The translations under genes and the position numbers were made by a program. Shown piece after piece: positions 1-12,450 of a DNA stretch of 64,000 nt. Source of the stretch: Chamaea fasciata (Eukaryota > Chordata > Aves > Passeriformes > Sylviidae); NCBI GenBank assembly GCA_029207755.1, contig JARCOQ010000006.1:70034093-70098092 (forward strand), read 5' to 3'. Under the pieces are notes generated by a model that saw only the letters and a list, made by a program, of their open reading frames with translations, was not told the origin of the DNA and made no database searches. The stretch's first letter is position 1, and each line of letters starts with the position of its first letter.

Positions 1-696
1 TTTTGGCTAAAAAACAAAAAGGAAATAAAAAAACCAGCCCATTAGACCCGTGCTGACACAACACATTCTCAAACAAGTGAACTAATTAGCCAAACGCTGC
101 CAGAATGGTCCCTGCTGCTGGGCAGGCACTTGGTACCCTGGAATCTCAGGACAGTTTGGGTGGGAAGGGCCCTAAAGACCAGCCGTTTCCACGCCCCTCT
201 GGTTCCCATCTCCAGCTACTACCACGCAAGGGCAGCACCTAAATGACAGTCCGGACTTGGCTATTTGAGCCGTGACTCAGGATTTCACAGTCAAACACAT
301 GCTCTGCTTTAAAAGCAGCTTCGAGCCACGAGCTGCACACAGCCCAAAGCCCCCGTTTAGACAGAGCTACTGAGAAAGGAGCTCCAGGGCTGCAGCTCCT
401 CTTCCAGCAAGGGGATGCATTCCTAAAGCACAAGGACAGGCAGAAAAAGGAATCACGAGCTTGGCCAAAAGCCAATTTAATCCCCAATCGCTGAGTTATA
501 CCCGGGACAACTGAACTGCTGTTTCAAACGTGGCAAGCACCTGCAACGCCTCAACTTCCCCATCCCCAGCAGGTTTTTGTGCCTTCCTTTGGCCTGCCCA
601 GTCCACTGCGACCGCAGTGACCGTGCTCAGCCTCTCCTGGGTCTCACGCAGGCTGCAGAGCTCTGTTTTTACCCCCCTGTGCCCTGGCTGAGCTAC
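1..696 (-). other. RUFY3: RUFY3 intron following the shared exon (partial)
   Basis: This is intronic sequence downstream, in gene direction, of the exon at 697-870. It begins with the GTAGCT donor at 691-696. I saw no exon, RNA gene or recognisable repeat in it. Confidence 0.7.
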
Positions 697-3600
697 CTTT
701 GAGGCCGTGCTTGAGGCAGTGCTCCATCACCACGAAGAACTGCTGCAGGGGGGCGTAGTCCGAGTCCAGCGTGCGGCCCAGGTTCAGCGCGGACTCGATC
801 AGCCCCTTGATGCTCAGCTTGGCCATGTTCATCAGGTTCATGCGTTCGTTAGCCATGAGGTAATTCGGGTCTGCAACAAAGGGAGGGAAATGCTGGTGAG
901 CAACAAAAGCTGGTTTTACTGTAGCAAACACTCCACCTTGCTCTTTGTCCCCCCCCAGCTTTGAAGGCATTTTTGGGGCAGCGAGTTTCACAGGAGGCAC
1001 TCTGCAGGCCTTTTGTGGAGAAAAATCAACACCAACTAGCAGTTTAGGGCCAAAGCCCCGATGGCAGGGGAACAGACAAAGTATCATACTGAGGGTGCCT
1101 CAACACTTGAAACGGCTACAGGAGCTCCCTATTTTCAAGAAGGACATTTGGAGCCTGGTGCTCATCCTGCGCTTCGCACCTTGACGACGTGTCTCTGGCC
1201 GTCACGGCCATCACTTGCTCCAACTCACACCCCCAGCTACAAACCAGCAAGAGTCCTCCACTTGCGGTTTGTTCTGTCTGAAGATCACCTTGGACTCCCT
1301 CAAACCTAATCCAGCAACACGTGTCTCTATCCCAACTTGCGTCTCAAGACTACTTTTTTGAGGTTAGCTGTAACATGGAGCCAACTTCCACTTCTGTCTC
1401 TTGGTTTTAACACTGACACTGGTTTATGCACCCATGAGGACCTGATCTTCATGCCTCCTGACAGGCCATATTAAATCCCCAAACTCACAGATCTCCCAGG
1501 ATTATATTCTTCCCCTACCACCTTATAAATTTCCAGACCTTTTGACCTGCTACTCATACCCAAGTTTTGAGCTCCAGTTCTTGGCTGCAGGCAGTTTCAT
1601 CCCTGTACGGCCCTTTCATCCAGGGCTGCTGCCAACAGCCACGGACCCTGGAACCAAGCTGCCGCCTCCACGAGTGAATCAACTACTCCTGGCAGCAGAG
1701 ACCTGGCCAGAGGACACCTCAGACTACAGAGCTAAGCAAGGGGCACCCTGTCAGCACCCACCAGCCAGAAAGAGAGCCAAGAGCACAGCTAATACACCCA
1801 CACCCCAGTGCACCTCACTGTGGGCTGGGAAAAATCCAGCACAGGGAGAGGGAAGAGCTGGGGCAGCGCCAGCATCCAAACCCGATACCACAGCTCCCAA
1901 AAGCAGCTTAGGACAGAGCTTCTCTCATTCCCCTTCTTCTTCAGAGTGAAGCAGCACCAGAAGTCTCCTTCTCTAAATTTATCTCCATAGTCTAGAGAAC
2001 TTCCAAGTACTCATTTAGGAGTGCAGTGCTCAGAGCAGCACCGGACTGCAGAGAGACTCAACTCCGTGAGGCGTTTTTATTGCCCTCCAGGACTACTGCT
2101 GCCTGAAGGTGAAGGGTCTGCCTGATCTGGAGGTACCCTGAGCACGTGACCTGCTCTGGATTCCCAATGCCTTTTACGACCTGCAGGGTCCAACAGTCAC
2201 CGTGACCGGGAACGCAGACTCAGGCAAAAGCCGGGCACAGTACTGCCAGCGCACAGAGACCTCCTCCTCCTCCTTCTCCTCCTCTGTCATCACATTTCCC
2301 AACTGGCCAAGGCCGCTGATCTGACGGGTAGCAAGGCATCCACAGTGACTCTGCTTGGGTGGCAAAGCAGCCCCTAACGCAGAATTAAAGGAATTGTACA
2401 AGAGAGCATCAAAGAAAATGCTCCTTCGGCCATGGTTACTGGCTAACTTCAACAGAAAAATATTTTCACCACATCACACTAATCCAAGGCTTCCTCTTCC
2501 TTAGCCTGCTCTGAGCAACTGGGCTCTGCACGTGCATTTTATCCAAGATTCTCATCTTGCAAACCAAGGGAGACTATATATAGCTTATATAGTGTGAAAC
2601 TGGATAAAATCCCTAAGGCTTATCCCAAAACTTAAATGCTAAGTAATTGTTACTCTTGCTCTACGTACTGCACCACACACACCTTTAAGGAAGGCTGACT
2701 TTTCCACAGTAAAACTGTCAGGCTGGCTATAAGCTGGGACAAGTGTGATCCTGCTGTGGACCTGGCACGCTCCATCTGAGCTGGTCCCTTCTCCAACTTC
2801 CTTCTGCCTCTAACTGCAAAACCTCTGCCTGGGCTTTCCTACACAGCCCACATCACAAACCTTAAAAAGTAAACCCCCAGCCCTTAAACTGTGCATTTCC
2901 ACAGGGGCTGGGTTTCAAATGAAGGAATCAAACTCTCAGGACATTTTTTTGTTTAAATATCGCAGCTCCTTACAGAGCAGACACGTTTCCTAACCAGCTG
3001 CTTCCGTGAAGATGTTTCCAAAAGCATTCGAGAATCCTGTAATTGGTTTAACAGGTACAATCTGTACCCAGGAACCTGAAAGTTAAGAGAGAGTCAATGC
3101 AATACAGGATCTCAAAGGGTTAAGCTGTGACTGGTCTTGGCACTTCTCAATTGGTGACAGCAAGTTTTATCACTCCTCACTTTTACTCTAAAACGAGGAA
3201 GAAGCAACTAAAATGAAGCTAAAGCTTGGATCAAAGGCAGGGAACGATGAGACACTGGGGAAGTGAACAAACCCACTGAGAGCAATGCCAATTCGTTAGC
3301 ATTTCATCAAGGTTCTCCACCTTACATCAAGAATACCAAACCTGAAATTTGGCACGGCTGCTTCCACGTGGCAGAGAAACACCTCTGACCTGACAAAATA
3401 AATGCGTCACAACCTACACAATGTTTTATGAAAGAAAAGACGTCTCAAGCCCCTCTTTTTCCTTCAAGCCTGCCTGGGTGAATGCCCTTCTCTGGGTAGC
3501 AGCACGGGCTGTTGGGCCAGAAGAGAAGGGCATTGCCTGGGGCTGAGGAGGCTGCGGGCAGCAGCCAGGCACAGAACCAGCGCAGCAGTTACAGTCAGCA

Positions 3601-6600
3601 TCATCGTGGAAGATGAGCAGCAAGGACCAGCGTGCTCAGTGCACGAGAACATCAGCCTTTAGTGCTGCAAACACCTGAATCCCAAGCAGGAGCAGTCGCG
3701 CTTAATATCAAAGTACCAATTTGCTTGACCACTGCTACATCAGAGATTCAACTACTTCATATTTGCATCCTTTTTAAAAATCAAGAAAGAAGCACTATAA
3801 ATAAGTTTCTCATTTAGTACTTCATGAGTTCTAACAAAAATCTGCAATACAAGTTTTAGAACCATTTTTTTTTTTTTTGCCAAGCCTTGGCAATTACTTC
3901 CAGAAAATCAGAAGTCTCTAGACAGAAATACTGCAGAAAAATCTGAAGCTTCGGGGTGATTTCCGAAATACTTTTTTAAATTCAGCTTCCATATGTTGCT
4001 CCAATCTTTTAAGCTGTGCTTCTGCCAGGCTCAGGAAACTACTGCCTCTGAAAGCATTTAGGAGAAGGCAAATAGCCCTTGCTGATTCACTTCTTCTACC
4101 TCCAAGTCAAAATAGTAAAAAAAACCAAACATTTATTTCAGCAACACCGAGAAAATGCAAGAAAGCCACAGCTACTGGCACTGGAAAGGAGAAGTAACTG
4201 CGTTTTGCACTCAGGCTCAAAGTAATAGTGCAGAAGCCAACGATTAGCACAAACAAGAGCTGTGAGATGTGGGTGTGGAACGCACCTTCGGAATCATCGC
4301 GCAATTGCTCCACCACATCTGTCAAATCCTCCCAAGAGTCTTTGCAAACAGCAAAAGGAAAGGAAAAGAAAGAAAAACGTCATGCAAGCCGTGATCTAAA
4401 GGAAAGATTCAAAATCAAGGTGTGAGAAAAGCATAACTGAAAGGGAGATTTGCATCATACAAGACTTAATTCATAGTGGCAAGAGATCTGCAAGTCAAAA
4501 AAGGTTCATTAGTCTGCACAAAGCAATAGAGCAAAGCATTTTTCTCCCAGAGTCAGACCAGGGCAGGCTTTAGTAAAGCTGCAGAAGCTTTGTTTCTGCA
4601 TTAACACAAGCAACATTTTTGTAAAGCACGTCCTAAAAAGAAAAGCAACAAAAGCATTACTTGATCTGTAAGACAAAAACACTGAACTCGTGGTATTTCT
4701 GCCGTGTCAGCTTTTGCTTCAATCTCCTCACATCCAGCCCCAAGAAGAGCTGCTGGCGGGCAAACAGCCACACGTGGGAAGCAGGTACATTCAGGGAAAA
4801 CACAAACTGAGGGCATTTTAAAGGCCCAACAGAGCTTAAACTGTGTTATGAGCCTCACCCCAGACCCCACAGAGATGACGCAGCTGAGCCCCACACGGGT
4901 CACAGGCTGATGATGGTCCCCTAAGGACTCAGTCAGGGAAGCACCTCTCTCCTTGGCAGGACGAGGGAGGTATCCCGGGAGAGGAGCAGCCAGGACAAGG
5001 AGAACTGGTTCCAGCACACCCACTGAGTCCCTGTTCCAAACCCAGTGAGCCAAGCCAGACAAGCACGCCGGACCCTGGGCGCTTTTCACTCCCTGCTTAC
5101 GCACCCGCACTCGGCAGAACGTCCAAAGCACGGCGAAGGCTCCGTCCCCCTTCCCGAGCCAACTGTGCCGAAGCCCCGAGCAAAGTCCGGAGGCTGCCGG
5201 GCCCTCCTCCCTCCCACACGCACAGCCTCCGGCCCCGGGAGCCAGCCCTGCCCGGCAAACTGCCCCAACACGGCTGGAGCGACAGCCGGGAGCCCCAGTG
5301 GCCCTTCAGCTCACGCGGGTGCTGCAGCACCTGCCCCGCAGGCCCCCGCCCTGCACAGCGATCCTTCTTAACCCTCTTCCTCCGAACCACAGGCTTTCAC
5401 CAGCGCTCCCCTGGGACTGGGCGACACGGACTCTCCCTGGAGGAAATCCCCGTGGTACCAAGGACAAATCCCTGGTGACGCTCTCCCCGGCATACAACGC
5501 TGATGGCTTCTGGTCTCTCCTCACAGGTGCTGCGGCTTTCCCAGGGCCAGGAGACTGAATCTCACTGCGGTGGACGGAGCTGTCTGTGATGCTTCCCGGG
5601 ACCCTGCGGCACAAACGGGACTCTGGGACTCAGATCCAGACGCTGCTCATCCCAGAATCCCTACCTGCACACACCACCACTGCAAGGTCTTTCATCTAAT
5701 ACTGAGGGGTTGGATTTTTTTTTTTTTCTTTTTCCTAACACAAAGCATAAATAAGGAAGAACATATAGCCAAAACCAGTACCTGGGTAACAGGGACAGAG
5801 GGAACTGTCAGGCTCCATTTCATCTCTCTCATTTATTTTTAACCCTTAGCAAGTAACCCACATAAAGCTCCCAGAGAAACATTCAGAGGAGTCACAAATA
5901 TTTTCCTCTCTTCTATCCCTACAAGCCACAATCCCATATTCCTACTAGCAGGAACTGCATGAATTTAAACCGGTACTGTGGCATTTGCATAGATTCAGAG
6001 GCAAAATCCCACACTTAATTAGCACTTTCTTTCCTATTTTCACTCATTCTCCATGCATCCAGTTGCACTTTGCATGGAGTTCATGTCTTCTTTTACCTTG
6101 TACATCTTCCCACTTGTCTGGAAATTCCACCACCAAGCAACAGTGGGGAAAAACATCTTCCCACAGAAGAATCACAGACACCTGAAACTCTATGGTTTCC
6201 ATGCTCCTTATGGGGTGTGAAAAATTCAATACTTTTAAATATGATGGGAATCATTTAACTCCGTATGAACGAAGTTTAGAAAACAGGACGACCAAGGCTT
6301 TTAAGTCTCCATAACACGATTAACTCATTCCAATCAGATTCCCAGGAAGATTAGTATTATGGAACTGAATATCCCACTGGAATGAACATTCAAGCCAGCT
6401 CCTCAGGAAGGGACTGGAAAACTTGCCTCTAATATATTAATCACGAAAATCCCATCTGTTATTTGGACAAAGGAGGGGTTTGCAGTCGCTCTCTTTTGCT
6501 GACACAGCAGCAGCATCTCCCTGAAGGAGCAGGGATATTTTCCCGAGCCAAAGAAAGCTTATACAAGTAAACCCTGGGAGAATGGAACAGCATTAGAATT

Positions 6601-9600
6601 ATTTCACACTGCGGCTCAACGTTTACTTTGTTTTTAAAAGTTGAAGTTATTAGGCTAAAATGGAGGTGAGAGTCGAAACCTTTCTGAACCAACGAGCATC
6701 ACCTCACACAGAGCATCTTGGCAGAAGAACCAAGTTCCTCCAAAGACAGATGAAACAGAATCACAGACTGCCTCGGGTTGGAAGGGACTTCGAAATTCAT
6801 GCCATTCAACCCCCTGCCTCTGTCCCCTGCACGGGCAGGGACACCTTCCCCTACCCCAGGTTGCTCCAAGCCCCAGCCTGGCCTTGGACACTTGCAGGGA
6901 TGGGGCAGGCACAGCTTCTCTGGGAAACCTGTGCCAGGGCCTCGCCACCCTCACAGGGAAGAGTTTGTTCCATCGGGAAGGAAAGGTCATGAGGTTTTAA
7001 ATAGGTCAGGATTTTTAAAATTGTTTGTAAGTACAGAAATTTTAAACGAACTCGTAAGGAGAAGCTGAGCTGTCAGTAAAATAACCTAAAAAAACCCCAG
7101 GGCAACAGTTTTGGGAAGTGAAAACCGAGCTTGATATAGAAAGCCCCGAGTGATGGTGCCAGGTCAGCCCTGCTGCTGGGGCTGCTGGGAAAGGCTTGGC
7201 CCAGATTTGGGCAAATATCCTTTCATTATGAAAGGGGAACCTCTGGTCCTATTACGACACTTCAACTGCACTCTGATATTCGTTACCTTGGGAATACATT
7301 TCAGAGCAAATAAAGAAGGTCGAGAAAGAAAATGAGGTAGATGCTGTTCGTGTTATGGGAGGTACATAACTAATCCTTTCGGGTTAGGTTTGCCAATGTG
7401 ATGGATCGGGAATTGTTGACGAAGAAAAGGGATCAGCAAAGGGTTTTGGCACCATGTTCAAACACCCTGCAAGCCCAAAATCAGGGAAGCCACCAGGCAG
7501 TCTGCGGCCTGGAATGCCAGGAACCATCTACTCAGGACAAAGTAGCTTAAAAAACCCATCTGTTTTAAAACCCACTGCATAAAAATGCCATCTCTAAATA
7601 CACACATATACAGAGAGCCTTGCATACCGAAGAAAAGAGCAGTCAAAGATCTGCAACAAACCAGAATGAAATAAAGAAAGAAGTACAGACAACTTGGAAA
7701 TTCCCAGCCCACTCTCCATTACACCTATGGGACAAATAAACAGCCAGTGGACGTCCCACGAAGCCACAGTTCAATGCCACCCTAGGTCTTACTCCTATCT
7801 CCACATGATTACCATCAAATAACTACCCAATTTCTCTATGTTGTAACTGTGTGCAGCTATATGGAGTATTTCTGCACAACCAGCCTGTTTTCAGAGGGAA
7901 ACACATGACTGACTGCAATGGGAAATTTCTCATCCTATTTTAGTCCTTCATAGTTTACACCAAGAAAATAAAAACCCAAGCCCTTGGGGTTCTTTTTTTC
8001 CCCCCATCTTTCACTTTCCAGTTTGGTTGACACCCAATTGGTTTCTCTGGAGTAGTTTGGACTCACCACCTCTGAGGGAAATAACCTGCCCCAAGTTCCC
8101 CAGCTCTGACTTCATTTAGACTGACACAGCTTTAAAGGGCAAAGAAAACAATTACTCTTAAGAGTAATTTCTGAATTCAAGTCTGGATTACATGACCTAA
8201 CTGCAATTCCCAAGATTTATGACCACAAACATGCTGTAATTCATTTAACTTGCATTTACTGACTTCATATTTCTCCTATTAAATCTGGTCTTCAGCTCCT
8301 TCAAACATCTCATCTGTTTAGGGGTTTCTATCACCAGATGTATTTTAAGAGTTTTTATCCAACTACAGAGCCATCTCATGCAGGTTTTTGTCCACACCTA
8401 GAAGGTCCCTGACACTCTCAGTACAATACAGATCTGTTCTGTAATAGGAAAGGCCCGAAGCACTGAAAAATTCTACCTCTCCTGTGACTTTGCTGTTCCT
8501 ATTCCACACTACTGGAGAAACCCTAAACCCACGTTAACAGCTGCCAGCCAGCAAAACAAAAGTATAAGCAGTAAGGTTATGCTGCTTCCCTAAACCATTC
8601 TGAGGTACGCAAAGAAACATGGAAAAACGCTTGGATAGAAAATGGAGAGAAAAGGTAAAATCTGATGGATGATTCAATAACCACTGCAACAGAGTAACGG
8701 GCAGGAGGTTTTAAGAGGAGCATCTGCTTTTCCTGAAGAGCTCTACAGCTGCTTGTCAGGGCATTCTATGCAAGTGCGTGTCACAACCTAAAACTTTCAA
8801 ATTACTGGTCAAAGAAAGTGAAGAAATCTGACCTTAGCTTCCACCCTGTACAAAAGATAATTTCATCTTCGCATGTTATAAATTCTAATTCAAATTGCTC
8901 CTCTTAGTGCAATTGAGGAAGATTAATAAAAAGAGGAATACTGTAGCTCTTCAAAGTTCTCTCCAGTTAGCACATGTACTCCTTCTGAACACTATTACAA
9001 GGTAATCCCATGAGGACAAAAATTTCCACAGCTCTGTCGTGAAGCTCCTCATGATTATTCAAGATACAAATTGAACATCCAATGAAATGACCTAAAAAAA
9101 AGGCCATTTTGTGTAACTTCTCCCCAAAGCCGAGACCAGTGTTCGCTGCCACTCATGCACACAGTGTTCAACATTCAACAGAAATACAGTCCAGGTGGTT
9201 TTTTACCTCCATCCCTTAAAGCTGCCTCAAAGATCGTCACACGCGTTGCAAGCAAACAAGATTAACAAACACTAATGTCACATTTAATTCTGAGGGGCCT
9301 GCAGAGAACAGTAAGGTTCCCAGAGTCTTATTAAGAATCACGGCCTGTTTAGAAAAAACAGTTCTTTTTCTAATCCAAGCAGATTTGCAGTAAACAGCAG
9401 AATCTGCTTATTTTCTTACGCACACAGAATTGTTTCAATCAACTGAAAAAGTGTATTAATTGCTTTTACTGTTAAACTGAGCACCCATGCCACGGGTTAT
9501 ATGGAATATACGCAGTTGCAAGCAACTCAGTATCTGCTGCTTGCTTTTAATTTGAAGAAAAGTTTTGCTTAGCTGCTCTCAAGCTCCAGCTCTGTGCAGG

Positions 9601-11654
9601 ACTGGAACTGCTGTGACTGGCTCTGAAGGCAGGATGGCTGCTTGAGGGCTGGGGGCACAGCAGATCCCAGGAAGAAGAGAGGCCAGGGACAAAGCTCTCC
9701 AGAGGCAGCAAGAGCTGAGGGACAGCAAATTGAAGGCTTCCAATCTTTATTCCAACAAGCTGCTGGATTCGGTACTTACCGCAATATATATTTCACATGT
9801 CTTGATTTCTAAGGAAAAAGCTGTCCCCCTTTGTTATGCCTTTGGCAGAATTCTACAGCTTTTGGGTTTGGTTTTTTTTCCTTTTCTTCTTCATAATGCC
9901 TACGTTTGCACATCAGGGTTTTTTTTTTTTGTGGAGACACTCCCAGGGACAGGAGCCCACGCTCCTGTACCCCTGACCTGTGCACAGCCTGCAGACACAG
10001 CAGCAGTGCTGATGCAGTGGCACCAGACCCAACACCGGGATACAGCTGTGTCAGCTTTCCTATTGTCAACGCTGTTCCTGACCTTCCCTGTTCAAAATAC
10101 GACTTGGATCCACATACACCCTCCCAACCAACGAGTAACCTCAATTTAGGCGAGCATAAACATCTCCAGGGAGGTTGTTACGGTACTGCTCCTTTGCGTT
10201 TATTTTTGACATATGAATTAAATAATAGGGTAAAGAAATGAGCAGATGCTGTTTTCTAACCCCCTTCTGGTGTTCGCCAGAGAGCGACTGTAATTACACC
10301 TTGAAAAACGCTGGAGTAAGACCAAGGCAGGCCTCAGTGTCACACACAAGAACACGGGAACTGGAAGACGACCGAATTCCTGCTCACCCTGCACTCACCT
10401 CCTTGAACCCCTGGGATACGCTTCAGAGGGAATGTTAAATTTCTCCTTTTGAAACCTCCCACTGCGTGACTAAGTACTTGGCAAGCCAAATCCAAACCCA
10501 AGGGCTACTGTCACTGAAAGCAGCTGTCAAATGGAAATTAAATTATCCCTTGGAAATTTATTTTTAAAGCTTAAATCCCCACCACAATTTCACTTGCCTC
10601 ATTCAGCAAGGCAATGCAAGACACCGCTGACTTAACCAGGCAGCGTTAAACGGGTCAAGCGAGACTGCTTGGTGGAGTCAGGCATTTCAGGAGTTACTGG
10701 AAGAGTTACTGGAAAAGGGTCAGGCATGAGAGGCTGGGGCCTCCTCGCTCTAAAACCAAAGGGTGCATCCAGCAAGGGCGCTCAGAACCTCAGCACCCGC
10801 AGAAACTTATCACCTCTCCTTCTTCCCCGCTTGTTTACTGGCAGAGCACTGCGTAGACGTCCTCTCATGATGTCAGTACTCTCAGAGCATTCCATCCTCG
10901 TCCTGGTTTTAAACTGCTTATCAACCCAGACGACAAATCGTTTTTCCAGGGGAAGGTGAGATGTGCTCCATCTCCACGTTTCAGGCCTCCAAAGCCATTA
11001 CAAACAGCGGCAGGCTCATCAGAGGCGAGCCGGGCCACTGTGATGGCATCGTCACCTGACAGCGGGCATCGCTGCGTAATCGCTGGGGCTCTCCAAAAAC
11101 TCCCCACCACCAGGCACACGCTGGGGTGCCGCCACCGTGCTCCCCCGGGACCGGCCGGCAGCTCATTAACAGAGCTCCCAGCCCCCGGTTCGAGAGCAAA
11201 ATCACGATTAAACGTTCTCGCTGAGCACGCATCCTTCCTGAGCCACACAAACCTGATAGAGCTACAAAAGACAATCCATCGCACACCTGCCTTAGAGGGC
11301 CGGGTGACAAATTCTGAGGGCAGCCCGAAGCAGCCGCCGGGCTCTCTGCTCTGCCCACGGCTGTCCAGGCTCTGCGGGCAGGCCACGGGCATGTGGTCCT
11401 GGAGACGCCCCCTCCCAAGCCGTGCAGCGCCGGCACCACGCCGGCCCGGGGCTCCCGGGGCACAGCCGCACCGTACCTTCGTGGGTAGGCTCGGGGTCGG
11501 GTGTCAGCGAGATGTCATCCAGCTCGCGCAAGCACAGCCACTCTCCATCCATCGACACGCGGAATTTGCACAGATAGATGGTCTCCATGGCAGCCTGAGT
11601 GATCTTGTCTGTGGTGGGGGTTGGCATGTCGCTTTGAGGCGTCAGAGCAGACAT
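697..11654 (-). CDS. RUFY3: RUFY3, RUN and FYVE domain protein 3, short-form 5' end (partial)
   Basis: RUFY3 is a cytoplasmic adaptor that links ARL8- or RAP2-type GTPases to vesicle transport and neuronal polarity (family knowledge). Two coding exons are visible. Exon 1 is 11477-11654: it starts at the ATG at 11654, encodes 59 residues beginning MSALTP and including [11 protein letters not shown], and ends in phase 1 before a GTACGG donor. The next coding exon is 697-870, after a TTGCAG acceptor. It begins [12 protein letters not shown], contains [19 protein letters not shown], which is the start of the RUN domain, and ends in phase 1 at HGLK before a GTAGCT donor. Phases match across the 10.6-kb intron. 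The rest of the RUN domain and the coiled coils lie beyond the left edge. Near-identity to the remembered mammalian N-terminus makes the call firm. A second, upstream first exon also exists at 17100-17409. Confidence 0.95.
6756..6972 (-). mobile_element. CR1 LINE 3' fragment, 5'-truncated
   Basis: The plus strand shows the classic reverse-complement CR1 3' end: AGAATCACAGACTG, GGTTGGAAGGGACTT, ACCCCAGGTTGCTCCAAGCC, CTTGCAGGGATGGGGCA and TCTCTGGGAAACCTGTGCC, closing near CCTCACAGGGAAGAGTTTG. The element is therefore inserted on the minus strand with its 3' terminus near 6756. It lacks its reverse-transcriptase region, the usual state of bird CR1 copies. It is mutated relative to the remembered consensus, so it is an old insertion. 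It lies inside the RUFY3 intron. Confidence 0.9.
8150..8169. repeat. 20-bp perfect palindrome
   Basis: The left arm AATTACTCTT is followed directly by its exact reverse complement AAGAGTAATT. It lies in the long RUFY3 intron. No function is assigned. Confidence 0.85.
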
Positions 11655-11656
11655 GA

Positions 11657-12450
11657 TGACTCAGCTGGTACAACAACAACGGGGGCAAAATAAGGACTAA
11701 AAACAAAAGCTTTCTGAAGAAGAAAATCAGAAATACCTTGCGATTAAAGGACAGATTGCTCAGGATCACAGAGGCTGCTCTGGCCTTTTCATAGATCAAG
11801 CAAGGTAAAAACGCTGCTCCTTCCCGCTTAGCTCTGCCTCGCTCCTTTCCACCGACTGCCGTCGTCTCCAGCTACGCTAGAGGCTACTGATCCTCAGCAT
11901 CCATAGAAAACCTGGCCTCTGCACCACAGGCAGCAGGGAAAAACAAGTTAAAAATATATTAAAAAAAGAAAAAAGAAAAAAAGAAAAAGGCAGCAGAAGC
12001 AAAAAGAACGTCTTCCCCCGGTGATGACCCCCGGAAAAAAGCCCCCACAAAGGACGAGCGGAGAGGCAGCGTCCCGGTGCGCCGAGATGCGAGCGCCGGT
12101 CCCCTCTGCCGGCGCAGCCCGGGCAGCGAGTGCCGCCGGGATTGGCTGTGGCGGGGAGCAGGGTGGTGACCAAAATGGCTGACTAATGAACGGAGCTGGA
12201 AACCCAGGCTCATGTGATCGCCTGCGATTCCCAGGATGCTGCCGAGGCGCTGCTGATGCGGGGCCCGCCGGCAGGCGCTCCTGGGCACAGCGCCTCCTCG
12301 CCGGGCCGTGCCAGCCCGCCGGGGAGCGGGCAGAGCGCCGCCGCACCCCCCAGCCGGCGGCCCCGGAATACAAAGGAGCTGCGCCCGCCATACAAAGCCG
12401 CGTTTGTATTCCGCTCGCGTCCCTGCGTGCCGCTACTGGAATTCAATCGG
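11657..12450 (-). promoter_or_regulatory. RUFY3: CpG-rich promoter and 5' UTR region of short-form RUFY3
   Basis: A CpG-dense block runs from about 12000 to 12450, immediately upstream on the minus strand of the short-form start codon at 11654. It carries an AAAATGGCTGAC motif (near 12173-12184) resembling a YY1 site, and a TGACTCA AP-1-type word (11656-11662) just before the start codon. It probably contains the transcription start, whose exact position cannot be read from sequence. A purine-rich and T-rich stretch at 11950-12000 separates the island from the start codon. Confidence 0.55.

Larger units (their letters stand above)
871..11476 (-). other. RUFY3: RUFY3 long intron of the short form
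   Basis: This 10.6-kb intron lies between the short-form first exon and the shared exon. Apart from one CR1 fragment (6756-6972), a 20-bp perfect palindrome (8150-8169), a short CTC-rich run near 2257-2285 and a CpG-rich patch near 5080-5350, I see nothing supportable. The many short open frames are unrelated to known proteins, lack coherent splice structure and look like chance. Confidence 0.65.

Noticed and set aside
4601..5131. 176-residue minus-strand open frame inside the RUFY3 intron
   Set aside because: No domain, no similarity I can recall and no splice context; consistent with chance in moderately GC-rich intron sequence.
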